Shown here: positions 20,264-29,893 of the stretch, piece after piece
Position numbering within the stretch: the first letter of the stretch is position 1
How the letters are laid out: every line of letters begins with the position of its first letter
Source of the DNA: Stratiformator vulcanicus
GTDB taxonomy: Bacteria > Planctomycetota > Planctomycetia > Planctomycetales > Planctomycetaceae
DNA length: 64,000 nucleotides
Direction of reading: 5' to 3'
Assembly: GCF_007744515.1 (NCBI RefSeq)
Contig: NZ_CP036268.1
Coordinates: 4,583,113-4,647,112 of the forward strand
Notes under the pieces: model-generated
The model's input: the letters and a program-made list of their open reading frames with translations, nothing else
Database searches by the model: none
Told to the model about the DNA's origin: nothing
Made by a program: the position numbers and the translations under genes

Positions 20264-20549
20264 GACTTCGACTCCGAAGCTTTTGTTTAAGCCGGGCGAC
20301 GGACAATTTCCGCGCAGGTCGATCGACCGGCATCACTCGGAGCATCGTCGTAACGGAGCAAACGCGATCAACGCTTCGAACCGAACCTGACCATTCGCGG
20401 TCGGTTCGCTACGGACGGGTTCGGGACGTACCGATTGTTCCAGTCCGTCAAGCTGGGCAAGGTTTGCCGATCATTCGGGTCGTAAGGGCCGCTGGCGAAT
20501 GTAACGCGAATCCCGCGATCGTTTCGGCGAATTCCCCACGGTCGATGCC
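20264..20549. other. Intergenic region between nfo and the lipoprotein gene
   Basis: 286 bases, both neighbours on the minus strand. The small frames it contains look like shadows. No clear terminator or promoter was found. Confidence 0.4.
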
Positions 20550-21416
20550 TTACCTCGCGCGGGGCTTCAGGCGGCGCAGCAATCCGAGGTTGACCGCATC
20601 CCAATCCTTGTCGTCTTTCTCGCGCTGCCCCTTCGGCGTCTCCAGATACATCGGTAGCGAATCAAATCGCGAATCGGTCACGACGTTTCGGAATCCTTCG
20701 CGACCGATCTTACCTTGGCCGATATGCTCGTGGCGATCGACGCGGCTGCCAAGTTCCTTCTTGCTGTCGTTCAGATGAAAGGCCGCAACATTCGACAGAC
20801 CGACGTGATGGTCGAGTTCGGCAATCGTCTGCTCGTAGTCGGTCTCGTCAGCGATCGGATAGCCCGCCGCAAAGATGTGACAGGTGTCGATACAGACGGC
20901 GAGCCGCTTGGGACGGGCCGAACGCTTCAGCAATTCGCCGAGTTGTTCAAAGCGGTGGCCGAGATGACTCCCCTGCCCCGCCGTCGCTTCGAGCCAGATG
21001 GGAACCTCGCTGTCCGCCTTCGCCAACACCCGGTCGAGGCATTGGGTGATCCGATCCAATCCGAACTCTTCGCCCCGGTCTTTGGGACTGCCCGGATGCA
21101 GAACGAGTCCCGCCAAACCGAGTTGCTCGGCCCGCTCTAATTCGACGATCAGACCGTCGATCGATTTATGCCACAACTCATCGTCCGGAGCAGCCGGATT
21201 GAGCAAATAGCTCGTATGGGCACAGGGATAAGACAACCCGGCCCCTTCGACCGCCTCGCGAAATAGAGAGACATCCTCTTCGGTAATCGGCTTGGCTCGC
21301 CATTGATTGTTGTTCTTGGTGAAGATCTGCACGCAGTCCATTTTGAGAGCGGCGGCGGCTTCGGCGGCTTTGTGGTAACCTCCGGCGATCGACAGGTGGG
21401 CACCGAATAGCGGCAT
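20550..21416 (-). CDS. nfo: Deoxyribonuclease IV (apurinic/apyrimidinic endonuclease)
   Basis: 288 residues, the normal length. Endonuclease IV motifs are complete. N-terminal GAHLSIAGG precedes FTKNNNQW, then VLHPGSPKD, WLEATAGQG, VCIDTCHIFAAGYP, AFHLNDSKK and RHEHIGQGKIG. These supply the trinuclear zinc ligands of the TIM barrel. It cleaves 5' to abasic sites in base-excision repair. It is divergently oriented to the small membrane protein at 21466. Confidence 0.97.
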   Translation of the reverse strand: MPLFGAHLSIAGGYHKAAEAAAALKMDCVQIFTKNNNQWRAKPITEEDVSLFREAVEGAGLSYPCAHTSYLLNPAAPDDELWHKSIDGLIVELERAEQLGLAGLVLHPGSPKDRGEEFGLDRITQCLDRVLAKADSEVPIWLEATAGQGSHLGHRFEQLGELLKRSARPKRLAVCIDTCHIFAAGYPIADETDYEQTIAELDHHVGLSNVAAFHLNDSKKELGSRVDRHEHIGQGKIGREGFRNVVTDSRFDSLPMYLETPKGQREKDDKDWDAVNLGLLRRLKPRAR

Positions 21417-21465
21417 TGTTCATTCTCTTGACTTGTTTTCCGTCTCTTCCGGGATCGTCAGCTTG

Positions 21466-21948
21466 ATGCCATCTTACCTGATCGTGCTACTGGCGGCAGT
21501 CGCGGCCGCGATGGGCGTCCTACTCGCGATCGTTGTCACGGCGCATCCCCGGCGAATGCGAAGGCAGCGGGTTGCGCTCAAGCAATTTCGACTGAATCGG
21601 GAGCGGCTCGAAGCGATCTTTCTGAGGGAAGCGAATCGCCGCGGCAAGCCTCGGGGAGTCCGATGGGTCCGCTGCAACTGGGGTGATGAGATTGTCTTTG
21701 CGGAGGAACGCACGTCATCGCTGCTGACGGCCTTCGTTCAGCTTTCCGTCGGCTTTGAAGCGATCGAGGGGGGCGAGATGGAAGACGTCGAAGCGGTCAG
21801 TCTGATTCGCGATACCACCGGCCTGTTTCATTACGAAGGTCGCACCTGGGGCACCGGCGGCAGGGCGTTGTTCAATATGGGACCCGACGAAGCCGTCGAG
21901 CGGCTCGGCGACCAATACGAAAGAATTGAACCGCTCGACGTTGGGTGA
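21466..21948 (+). CDS. Hypothetical protein with N-terminal membrane anchor
   Basis: 160 residues from ATG 21466; an upstream in-frame TTG exists. Residues 3-25 form a hydrophobic helix (YLIVLLAAVAAAMGVLLAIVV) followed by a basic stop-transfer stretch, so the rest is probably cytoplasmic. The soluble part has a basic helix and a mixed alpha/beta region. No family is recognised. It is convergent with the HD hydrolase gene, four bases apart. Confidence 0.65.
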   Translation: MPSYLIVLLAAVAAAMGVLLAIVVTAHPRRMRRQRVALKQFRLNRERLEAIFLREANRRGKPRGVRWVRCNWGDEIVFAEERTSSLLTAFVQLSVGFEAIEGGEMEDVEAVSLIRDTTGLFHYEGRTWGTGGRALFNMGPDEAVERLGDQYERIEPLDVG

Positions 21949-21952
21949 CGCG

Positions 21953-22567
21953 TTAAGCGGCGTCGGCTTCCAATTGATCCAAGACCGCTGTGACCTCGCG
22001 ACACAGTAACGCGATGCGCTCATCGTCAACCCCGCAGGCTTCGACCCGCTTACAATGCGCATCGAGAATTTCAGTGCGGGGGGCATTGAATCGGTCCCAG
22101 AAATCCGCCGACACCTCTTGATCAGCCAGCATCGTGCTGAGATTGTGCAACTGATCGGCCAGTGCGATCGCTTTGCCTTCGACCGAAGCGTCCCGGAGCC
22201 GCTTCAGATGTTCCGCTTTGCGGGTCACCCAAGGGAGGCTCTCTCCCGCAGCGTCGCGTTTCTGCTCCGACAATTCACCGATCAATTCGAGCACGCGCAG
22301 CGGAAATCGCTCCGCGAGGTCGTCCCACGAACGAGGCGTGTCCTCGATCACGTCGTGTAACACCGCCGCGGCGATCGTCTCTTCCTCTTCGAATCCCGCA
22401 CGCGCGAGGATCAACGCGACGGCAGCCGGGTGATAGAAATAAGGGAGTCGGGAGGCCTTGCGGAATTGCCCGTCATGGGCGATCGACGCTTCGCGAAACG
22501 CCATCTCGACCAAGGGAGGCCAAATCGAATCGGACCGCCGGTTGGTTGCCACGCCGATCTGCCTCAC
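21953..22567 (-). CDS. HD-domain phosphohydrolase, small (p)ppGpp hydrolase-like
   Basis: 204 residues. HD-type metal ligands are present: PYFYHP (first His), VLHDVIEDT (His-Asp) and ALADQLHNLS (Asp), in the order seen in RelA/SpoT hydrolase domains and MESH1-like enzymes. No synthetase or regulatory domain is attached, so it would be a stand-alone hydrolase of (p)ppGpp or a similar nucleotide. Its ATG overlaps the stop of the ABC-transporter-like gene by four bases (ATGA), indicating co-translation with it. Confidence 0.85.
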   Translation of the reverse strand: MRQIGVATNRRSDSIWPPLVEMAFREASIAHDGQFRKASRLPYFYHPAAVALILARAGFEEEETIAAAVLHDVIEDTPRSWDDLAERFPLRVLELIGELSEQKRDAAGESLPWVTRKAEHLKRLRDASVEGKAIALADQLHNLSTMLADQEVSADFWDRFNAPRTEILDAHCKRVEACGVDDERIALLCREVTAVLDQLEADAA

Positions 22568-24570
22568 TGAGGTTTTCCGTCGCCGATCACTTGGGAATCG
22601 GTCACGCGAAACTCGTTGTACCGGACGTACTCCCAGTGACGATACAGCGGCGATCGGCGGATCAAATCGACGTGCTTGCCGATGCCCGCCACCCGGCCTT
22701 CGTGCACCAGCGCGACTTCGTCCGCCTTCTTCAGAGACGACAAGCGCTGCGGCAACATAATGACCGTCCGCCCCGGGAAGATCCGCTTGTAGGCATCGTC
22801 GATCAACGACTTGGTGTCCTCATCGAACGGCTCCTCCGGCTCTTCGATAACTAGCACCGCGGGATCACGCAGGATGGCCCGCGCGAGCGAGATTCGAAAT
22901 TGCTGGCCGACATTGAGATCTTCGCCGCCCGCACCGATGACCGTTTCGTACCCTTGCTCCAACTTCTGAATGAAATTGTGGGCTCGGGCAATTTTCGCCG
23001 CTTCGATCACCTGGTGGAGGGAGACCTCCTCACGGCCGGCGGTAATGTTTTCGCGAATCGAATAGCTGAAACACTGCTCACGAACCGACGCGATCACCGT
23101 CTCGGCCCTGAGCGACTCGAGCGTGGCCCACGCGGTGTCTTCGTTGTCGTAGCGAATGCGACCGCTCGTCGGCTCAATAAATCTTGGCAGCAGATCGACG
23201 ATCGCGCGGCCGGCCATCGGCTCGGTGGCGACAATTGCCACGAACTTTCCAGCGAAGACCTGTAGGTCGAGTCGGTCGAGCAGCAGCCCGCGATCGGGCG
23301 ATTTGTAGCTGACCGATTCGAATCGAATCCGATCACTTAACGGCTGCAGAAATTTCGCGCCGACGGCCTGCGCGACGGTCGGCGAACGGTTGAGATAGCG
23401 ATATACCCGATCGGCCGCTTCGGCCGCCGCGATCCGGTCACGGCGAAGTTCGATCAGCATTTCAGCCGGTCTGTACATCGCGCCGAAGATCGCCAGCAGG
23501 AGTAGCGCCGCTGCCAACGTCATGCCCTCGGCCCCGGCGAGTACTTTGATACCGATCAGCAACACCACCAGCGCGAAGCAGATAATCAGGAGCGTCCGGA
23601 ATGTGACGCGTGAGGCACGCTGCCTCTTCCGCAGGGCGGTTGCATCTTTCTGGTAGCGACCCAACTCCTGCTCGAATCGTTGTTCGTCGAATTGCTCCAT
23701 CCCGAAGCCGCGAATCAGTCGCGCTCGGGTGAGACTTTCGCTCAGCAGTCGTATCTCGCGCAGCGCGACAGCATTGGCCGCCCGGGTCGTTTCGGCCATT
23801 CGACGCCGCTCGCGATGAAACAGGAACCAGCAAACCGCCAGCGGCAACAGGCACTGCAGTGTGACCAGCCATTGGACGGAAAACGCCATCGCCGATAACA
23901 GCACCAATTTCGCCGGGTGGCGGCCGATGCGATAGGCGAACAGGGCGACGCCGTCGCGAATGCGATCACAATCCTCGGTGAAGAACTGGACGATATTGTT
24001 CGAATCGCGGCCGGTGAGATCGGCCGTGCCGAGTCGTAAGGCCTGGCGGTGAAGCATCCGACGCAGCCGGGTCACCGTTTCGAGGGCGGCGCGGTCACTC
24101 AATCCGCGGGCGATCGACAGCAGCCCGGCCCGCAACAGTCCGAGAACCACCCCCGCACCAATCAGAATCAGCAACGTGGTCCGGTTCCCCTGAAACGCCG
24201 GGATTGCATGATAGAGCCCGTAAAACACAGGTCCGAACGGGGTCGAGCGTGACCACCAGACGGCGTGAAGCAGGCCGCCGTCTTCGACGACCTCAGTGAG
24301 CATAACCGGAGCAAGCGGCACCGGTCCGTCCGCGGGGGGTTCGGCAGGTCGGCCCGTTCGCAGTTCATAGAACTCTTCCGCGTCGTCGACCTCGACCACC
24401 ACGCGGCCGCGGCTCTCGAGCAGGTCGGCGATCAGGAATCCGTCAACAAGCAATAAACAGAGCGTAATCGACCCAACAAGGGAGCAAAGCACCGACCCCA
24501 GCGCTGCCCCGCGGAACAACGCCCAGCGTGGGAAGACTCGCTGAAATGTCTCGGAAACGTTTTGACTCAC
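22564..24570 (-). CDS. ABC exporter-like protein with degenerate nucleotide-binding domain
   Basis: 668 residues. The N-terminal part has about six hydrophobic helices of the ABC exporter type. The C-terminal part aligns with the ABC ATPase domain, but key motifs are altered. The Walker A position reads ATEPMAGRAIV (about 443) with no GxGKS/T lysine. The signature is LNVGQQ (about 551) instead of LSGGQ. Walker B is VIEEPEEP. The switch His is replaced (LPQRLSS, about 607). The Q-loop Gln and second Glu remain. It probably cannot hydrolyse ATP normally. It is coupled to the downstream HD hydrolase. Confidence 0.85.
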   Translation of the reverse strand: MSQNVSETFQRVFPRWALFRGAALGSVLCSLVGSITLCLLLVDGFLIADLLESRGRVVVEVDDAEEFYELRTGRPAEPPADGPVPLAPVMLTEVVEDGGLLHAVWWSRSTPFGPVFYGLYHAIPAFQGNRTTLLILIGAGVVLGLLRAGLLSIARGLSDRAALETVTRLRRMLHRQALRLGTADLTGRDSNNIVQFFTEDCDRIRDGVALFAYRIGRHPAKLVLLSAMAFSVQWLVTLQCLLPLAVCWFLFHRERRRMAETTRAANAVALREIRLLSESLTRARLIRGFGMEQFDEQRFEQELGRYQKDATALRKRQRASRVTFRTLLIICFALVVLLIGIKVLAGAEGMTLAAALLLLAIFGAMYRPAEMLIELRRDRIAAAEAADRVYRYLNRSPTVAQAVGAKFLQPLSDRIRFESVSYKSPDRGLLLDRLDLQVFAGKFVAIVATEPMAGRAIVDLLPRFIEPTSGRIRYDNEDTAWATLESLRAETVIASVREQCFSYSIRENITAGREEVSLHQVIEAAKIARAHNFIQKLEQGYETVIGAGGEDLNVGQQFRISLARAILRDPAVLVIEEPEEPFDEDTKSLIDDAYKRIFPGRTVIMLPQRLSSLKKADEVALVHEGRVAGIGKHVDLIRRSPLYRHWEYVRYNEFRVTDSQVIGDGKPQ

Positions 24571-24718
24571 CGCGGCGCCCTGCGAAACGAGGTCGGTCGC
24601 TCGAAAAAATTCGGGCGTGCGGCCTCCGAGTGCCTTCGCGGACGCGGCCGAGGTCCGTCAGCGACCGCCTGATACTTAGAGCATATTCGGGACAGCAGCC
24701 GTGTCAAAGACAGCCGCC

Positions 24719-25666
24719 TCAGGCGAGATCGCGATCTTCGAACAAGATGAAGCCGAACAGGATCGCCGCCCCGACGTAGGCGAGGCAATAAACGGCCGAC
24801 CATCCGATGTAATCGGGCGGCACGAGGACATTGCGCGCGATCGCCGCCTCGATCTTGAAGAACTCGAGCACCGGCAACACCGTCGCGATCAACTGCGCCA
24901 CGAACTGCACGACTTCGATCGAGCGATTACTCGTTTCAGCCAGTACCAGCACCGGTGTGAGGTGCCCCACGATGAAGATCGCGAAGCACGCCGTCATGTT
25001 GACGACCATCGGCAGTCGGGTCGCAATCGCGACGCTGATCGCTGTCACGATCGCCGCCTCCATGCAAACCAGCAACACTCCCGGGATGACCTGCACCGCC
25101 TGCGAAATGCACTCGACCCACTCCGGCTTCTCGCCGCCCGACTCCGCTGCGTCGTAAATTGGTTTGAAGGTGACCAGCCCTAAGAAGATCACCGACAGAA
25201 TCACGATCAGCAGGAGCACGGCTTGGAGAATCCCGACGTACTTCCCCAATACGAACTGCAAGCGGTTGATCGGTTTGGAGAGCAGCGTCATCGCGGTCTT
25301 GCCTTCGATTTCGTCCGTCACACTCGTGCTGGCGGTCCAGATCGCCAGCAGCAAGCTCGAAACCAAAATCGTGACCAGCCCGACATCTTTGAGCATCTTG
25401 ACGTCTTCGCCGAACGAGAAGTACGGGATGACCGTACTGACGCCCAATAGCAGCGTCGACAAAATCAGAATCATGAGAAACAGCGGCTGGCGAATCGCTT
25501 CCTTGGTCGTGGCCGCCGCGATCACCCCGGCGCGACTGAACAGTCGAAACGCCAACAGAGCTCCGGCAAAAGCGATGACACCGGCAAAAACTCCGATCCA
25601 GCCCGGCGATAAAATCTGGGCGAGAATCTCGTTCGATTCAGCGCCGAAAAGCAACATGTTGTCCAT
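24719..25666 (-). CDS. ABC-2 type transporter permease
   Basis: About 315 residues from ATG 25666; an in-frame GTG lies 18 bases upstream. Roughly six to seven hydrophobic segments are visible, and the loop [21 protein letters not shown] is typical of NosY-like ABC-2 permeases. The ATPase partner is not adjacent: the neighbour at 22564 is a complete but degenerate exporter-type protein, so the partner may lie elsewhere. The substrate is unknown. Confidence 0.8.
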   Translation of the reverse strand: MDNMLLFGAESNEILAQILSPGWIGVFAGVIAFAGALLAFRLFSRAGVIAAATTKEAIRQPLFLMILILSTLLLGVSTVIPYFSFGEDVKMLKDVGLVTILVSSLLLAIWTASTSVTDEIEGKTAMTLLSKPINRLQFVLGKYVGILQAVLLLIVILSVIFLGLVTFKPIYDAAESGGEKPEWVECISQAVQVIPGVLLVCMEAAIVTAISVAIATRLPMVVNMTACFAIFIVGHLTPVLVLAETSNRSIEVVQFVAQLIATVLPVLEFFKIEAAIARNVLVPPDYIGWSAVYCLAYVGAAILFGFILFEDRDLA

Positions 25667-25859
25667 GGGATTCGATCGTATCACGCAGAGAAGACGTCAA
25701 TATGGAGAAATGCAGGCCCCGGCGCAGACCGATCACCTGATCTTGGACACCTGGTAAACGTCAAAAGCGGCGGGAGTGTTGGATCGTAATCGGCGGATCG
25801 GGCGACGAAAAGCGTGGACTGACCCGTCAGCGTCCATTTTGGTGGCGGGGTGACGCCGT

Positions 25860-26156
25860 TCACCGCCGAATCTCGAATTGCTCGAACGACTCGGCGGGCG
25901 TCACATTTCCCTCTTCGACGTTCGTCAGATTGGCGGAAAATCGGTCGCGAATCGACGACAAAAACCGGTCGATCTCCGAACATGAACCCGCGGCGATCAA
26001 CTCAACCGTCCCGTCCGCCTGGTTTCGGACATAGCCGGTCACCGCGAACCGCGAGGCGATCGATTGGGTCGTTGCCCGAAAGCCGACGCCTTGCACGCGT
26101 CCGTGAAAGATCACCCGCTTGGCCCCCGTGTCGCTATTTGCCGGATCACTCGACAT
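25860..26156 (-). CDS. acyP: Acylphosphatase
   Basis: 98 residues from ATG 26156 (MSSDPANS); the open frame extends upstream without coding character. The signature VIFHGRVQGVGFRATT contains the catalytic Arg of acylphosphatases, and YVRNQADGTVEL carries the conserved Asn-Gly stretch. It hydrolyses carboxyl-phosphate bonds such as in acetyl phosphate. It is divergently oriented to the MBL-fold gene. Confidence 0.93.
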   Translation of the reverse strand: MSSDPANSDTGAKRVIFHGRVQGVGFRATTQSIASRFAVTGYVRNQADGTVELIAAGSCSEIDRFLSSIRDRFSANLTNVEEGNVTPAESFEQFEIRR

Positions 26157-26284
26157 GAGAATTCCGCTTTCTTTGCTCGCTAAAGAAGGACTCTCGTCGG
26201 TTTGACTTCGACGCATCGCATCCCGACCCTTGGTCTCCCCGCAAATCGAATTTGCCATTTCCACAGCCCCGAACCCGTCGTTTG

Positions 26285-27127
26285 ATGATTGAAAATCTCC
26301 CGCTTCGCCAGATTAAGCATGGCGAGTTCACGATCGAAGGCTACTCCCGCGCTGCGGTGCAGAGCTATTGGCGTATTCCCGAACTGAAGCTCGCCTTCGA
26401 ACTCGGCGGCAGCCCGTGGGACTTCATGGGCACGCCCACGGCGTTCGTCTCTCACGGGCACCTCGACCACCTGGCGGCAATCCCCGTCTACGTCGCCCGG
26501 CGGCGGATGATGAAAATGGAGCCGCCGGTCATCTATCTGCCGGAAGAGATCGTCGACAACGTCTGGCGAATGCTCAGGGCGTGGCAGAAGCTCGACCGCG
26601 GACGCATGTTGTGCGAACTCGTCGGGGTCAAAGGCGGGGAGGAGATCGAACTCAGTCGCGAGCACGTCGTGACGGTCTTTCCGACCGCGCACACCGTCCC
26701 CAGCGTCGGCTACATCATCTGGGATCGCCGACGGAAGCTGAAGCCGGAGTATCAGTCACTCTCGCAAGACGAAATTCGTGAGCTGGCGACAGCCGGGACC
26801 GACGTTAGTGGTGAAGTCCGGGTCCCTCAAATCTGTTTTACCGGCGACACCGCGCCGAAGGGACTCGATGCCGACCCGGCCGCTTACGAAGCGAAGATAC
26901 TCATCACGGAGATGACTTTTTTCCGACCGGAACATCGCAAGGAAAAAATCCACAAATTCGGCCACATGCATTTGGACGACATTCTGGAGCGCGCCGAGCG
27001 CTTTCAAAATGAGCTCATTGTGCTCGCGCACTTCAGCACCCGCTATCAGGACCACCAGGTGCGTCGCGCTGTCGATCGACGAATGCCCGAGTCGCTTCGC
27101 TCCCGCGTCGAACTCTGGACCGAGTAA
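26285..27127 (+). CDS. MBL-fold hydrolase, ribonuclease Z-like
   Basis: 280 residues from ATG 26285. The metal motif SHGHLDH (HxHxDH) is at 56-62, with a later His in PTAHTVPS (about 138), TGDT (near 188) and LAHFSTRYQ (near 250). The lack of an N-terminal domain and the HFSTRY ending resemble RNase Z-like metallo-hydrolases. A role in tRNA 3' processing is possible, but canonical tRNase Z exosite features were not identified. Confidence 0.8.
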   Translation: MIENLPLRQIKHGEFTIEGYSRAAVQSYWRIPELKLAFELGGSPWDFMGTPTAFVSHGHLDHLAAIPVYVARRRMMKMEPPVIYLPEEIVDNVWRMLRAWQKLDRGRMLCELVGVKGGEEIELSREHVVTVFPTAHTVPSVGYIIWDRRRKLKPEYQSLSQDEIRELATAGTDVSGEVRVPQICFTGDTAPKGLDADPAAYEAKILITEMTFFRPEHRKEKIHKFGHMHLDDILERAERFQNELIVLAHFSTRYQDHQVRRAVDRRMPESLRSRVELWTE

Positions 27128-27248
27128 CAATCAATCGCGATCAAACAAGCCCGCAGCGCAAGCAAGGGATGAAATCACCCGACCACCCAACGTCGCACCG
27201 ACCCCGACCGATCCGAGATATCCTCGACCAACACCACACGTGACCCCA

Positions 27249-27812
27249 TCACCGATACCACTTCGGGATCGCGAACAGGTCCTCAATCGTCACCGCCAAT
27301 TCGAGATCAATCAGCGGGACGAGCGGGTCGTCTTCGCGATAAATCGCAGGCAGACCTTCACGCGGTGCGATCGTCAGCGCCTGTTCGTGCGGATCGATCA
27401 CCCAGACCGCCCCGACCCCGGCATCATGATATTCGAGAATCCGCTCCGCACAGTGCAGCCGACGTTGCGGATCGGCAGCGATTTCGATCGCCACTTCTGG
27501 CACTCGATCGGCGATCACTTCCCCGACTTCGCCGAAGCGGTCACCCCCTCGAAACGCGACCGCGGCGGGAAAACGAATCGTATCGGGGTCGTGCAGCGTT
27601 TGAATCCCGAGATCAAAGCACGGGGCCGCGTCGATGGATCGATCGGCACGCATCGCAGTTCCGATCGCTTTCGACAGATTTAACACAATCGTGCCGTAAA
27701 TCTCGTCGGGCGGATCGAGCACGACCGGCCTGCCCTCGACCAACTCGGTCCACCGACCGCCGTCTGGCAGTTCGTGTCGCGTGCTTGAGAATTCTTCGGC
27801 CGTAACTTGCAT
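27249..27812 (-). CDS. Uma2-family (DUF820) restriction-endonuclease-like protein
   Basis: About 187 residues from ATG 27812; an upstream TTG is in frame. The family order is visible: HELPDGGRWTELVEG (Glu of the active site), IRFPAAVAF in the position of the PDVAVV motif, VPEVAIEIAADPQRR and YHDAGVGAVWVIDP. The Lys usually found in the helix after the Glu is not clear, so the nuclease core may be degenerate. The family is expanded in cyanobacteria and planctomycetes, and its biological role is unclear. Confidence 0.8.
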   Translation of the reverse strand: MQVTAEEFSSTRHELPDGGRWTELVEGRPVVLDPPDEIYGTIVLNLSKAIGTAMRADRSIDAAPCFDLGIQTLHDPDTIRFPAAVAFRGGDRFGEVGEVIADRVPEVAIEIAADPQRRLHCAERILEYHDAGVGAVWVIDPHEQALTIAPREGLPAIYREDDPLVPLIDLELAVTIEDLFAIPKWYR

Positions 27813-27949
27813 CGATCCGTCAGCTAGAATCCGCAGGAGACCGGAACCGTTTGCCAAGGCGTCTGTGAAGTCTAACGATACAGGCTCAGAAGTGTCTCGC
27901 GACTGTCCCGCCCCCGTTCAAATTCCAACGAAACCGAACGCCTGTTCTC

Positions 27950-29302
27950 ATGTTAGCTCGGACTGCCCTCCTCACTTTTCTCGCGATCGCCCACCTGTTG
28001 GTGCTCGGATGTGCGAAACGCAGCACCGAGACACCGCAGGATCAAACGACACCCGGCGAGCCGCCTGCGATGTCGGCACCGGTGTCAGCCGATTGGCCCA
28101 CACCCTTCGGCCCGCGGCATGACAGCACCTCGGCGGAAACCGGCCTCAAGCATGACTGGCCGGACAGCGGCCCGCCGGTCCTGTGGGAACGCCCCTGCGG
28201 ACTCGGCTACAGCATCCCGGTCGTCTCCGACGGTCGGCTGATTCTGTTCGAACGCGTCGATGATCGCGAAATCCTCACGGCTCTGGATGCCGCGACGGGC
28301 GAGTTGCAGTGGGAACACGCCTACCCGGCGACCTACGTCAAAGAATTCGAAGCCTACAGCGACGGCCCCTACGCGACCCCGGTGATCGACGGCGACGCCC
28401 TCTTCGCCCTCGGAGCGGCGGGAACGTTCCGCTGCCTCGACTTCCAAACTGGAGAACTCCGCTGGCAGCGACAATTGGCCGATGAATATAAGTCGGAACC
28501 GAACGCTTTCGGCATGGGGTCCAGTCCGCTGGTAATCGGCGATCAGGTGATCGTTTGCGTGGGCGGCACCGTCACCGGTCCCAACGGTCACGGAACAGGA
28601 ATCGTCTCGCTCGATCGCACCACGGGCCAAACCCGCTGGACGGCCACCAACTACGGCGACAGCTACGCCACTCCCAAAGTCGCCACGATGCATGGGCGCG
28701 ACTTTCTATTCGTGCTGACCGAAAAGGCCTTCGTGGTGCTCGATCCGGCAAACGGGACAGTGCTTGATGACGTCCCCTATGAAGTGCGCGGGGCACGGGA
28801 ACGAGTCACCGCAGTCTCCCCCGTCTTCGGACCGGACGGCGAAACCGTCATGATCACCGGTGGCCCGGGCCCGGGCACCATCCTGTTTCGCGTGTCGGCT
28901 GAAGGAAAATTAACCGAAGTGTGGAAGGACCACCGCATCCTCGACAGCCAATTTAATAACCTGACGGTGGTCGATTACGTCGTGTTCGGCTTCACGTCGG
29001 GTTGGACACAAAAGATTTTTCGCTGCGTCGACTATAAGACCGGCGAACTGCTGTGGGAGTGGGACTCCGACCTCCGCAACGGCACGTCAATCTACGCCGA
29101 CGGGCATCTCTATCTACTCGGAGAAGCCGGCCGACTCGCCTGCCTGAAGTTTAATAGAGCCGAGCCGCAGGTCGTCTCCATGACGAGCGATCCGCTCTTA
29201 AAATCTCCAACTTATACGGCCCCCGCGTTGTCAAAACATCGTCTTTACCTCCGCAACGAGTCCCGAATCATTTGCTGCGACCTCTCTAATGAAAAAAGAT
29301 AA
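27950..29302 (+). CDS. PQQ-binding-like beta-propeller lipoprotein
   Basis: 450 residues. A lipoprotein signal is followed by the lipobox LVLGC (Cys about 23). The mature part consists of repeated blades ending in motifs like LDAATGELQWEH, LDFQTGELRWQR, LDRTTGQTRWTA and VDYKTGELLWEW, the PQQ-like/BamB-type pattern. No catalytic residues of quinoprotein dehydrogenases are visible, so it is likely a scaffold or binding protein at the membrane. The last codons overlap the start of the next gene by 14 bases. Confidence 0.85.
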   Translation: MLARTALLTFLAIAHLLVLGCAKRSTETPQDQTTPGEPPAMSAPVSADWPTPFGPRHDSTSAETGLKHDWPDSGPPVLWERPCGLGYSIPVVSDGRLILFERVDDREILTALDAATGELQWEHAYPATYVKEFEAYSDGPYATPVIDGDALFALGAAGTFRCLDFQTGELRWQRQLADEYKSEPNAFGMGSSPLVIGDQVIVCVGGTVTGPNGHGTGIVSLDRTTGQTRWTATNYGDSYATPKVATMHGRDFLFVLTEKAFVVLDPANGTVLDDVPYEVRGARERVTAVSPVFGPDGETVMITGGPGPGTILFRVSAEGKLTEVWKDHRILDSQFNNLTVVDYVVFGFTSGWTQKIFRCVDYKTGELLWEWDSDLRNGTSIYADGHLYLLGEAGRLACLKFNRAEPQVVSMTSDPLLKSPTYTAPALSKHRLYLRNESRIICCDLSNEKR

Positions 29303-29564
29303 AGACGAGGCCCCTCGCGGCGAGGTCATCCTTCGGGGCCTCAACCCTGAGGGAGGATTGGTGGTCGAGGTCCGCCTCGACGTATTTAAGTATTACGAAG
29401 AACTTCACGAACTTCTGGACGATGGAATCGAATACCGGTCGTCACGAAACATCACTTTTGTGACCGGGGAAATCTATGATTACGAGGGAAAGAAGGACCA
29501 AGAATTTACAAACTTCTATGGTTCCGACGGAACCTTCATTCGCAACGAAGTTAAGTTCTTTTGA
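29289..29564 (+). CDS. Hypothetical small acidic protein coupled to the PQQ lipoprotein
   Basis: 91 residues. ATG 29289 lies inside the end of the upstream gene, so translation is probably coupled. The protein is hydrophilic and rich in Glu, Asp, Tyr and Phe, with no signal or membrane segment. No family is recognised. Confidence 0.55.
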   Translation: MKKDKDEAPRGEVILRGLNPEGGLVVEVRLDVFKYYEELHELLDDGIEYRSSRNITFVTGEIYDYEGKKDQEFTNFYGSDGTFIRNEVKFF

Positions 29565-29575
29565 AATGTGAAGCC

Positions 29576-29742
29576 GGGTGGCTGGGGACGGGCGCGAATT
29601 GGACTGCGGCTTCATGACGGGAACGCGACCGATGGCGGACCAACCGCCCGCCCACAGCGAATCACGCTCGGGCTGTGAAGGATCGGCGGAGTCCACCCCG
29701 CGCTCGCTGGAGGCGGCTCTACGAGACCGTCCCCAGCCACCC
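29576..29742. mobile_element. 167-bp element with perfect 16-bp terminal inverted repeats
   Basis: GGGTGGCTGGGGACGG at 29576-29591 is matched exactly by its reverse complement at 29727-29742. The intervening 135 bases have no coding frame with family features. Size and structure resemble a miniature inverted-repeat element. No target duplication is evident. A large hairpin RNA element is the alternative. Confidence 0.45.
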
Positions 29743-29748
29743 ACAAAA

Positions 29749-29766
29749 TCTGAAAAGATTTTCAGA
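29749..29766. promoter_or_regulatory. Palindrome TCTGAAAA-GA-TTTTCAGA
   Basis: An 8-bp inverted repeat with a 2-bp centre lies 128 bases before the start of the small secreted protein gene, just outside the inverted-repeat element. It could be an operator or a weak stem-loop. Confidence 0.35.
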
Positions 29767-29893
29767 ATACGCGTAACAACACCGCGCGCTCTTCGCTCCC
29801 TAGAATGTCACAGTGATGTCAGGCCGGATCCCGCGGAGTGCCGGCGTCACCTTCACGATCAACTCGCGGGGCGTTCGAAGAGGAGATGTTGTG

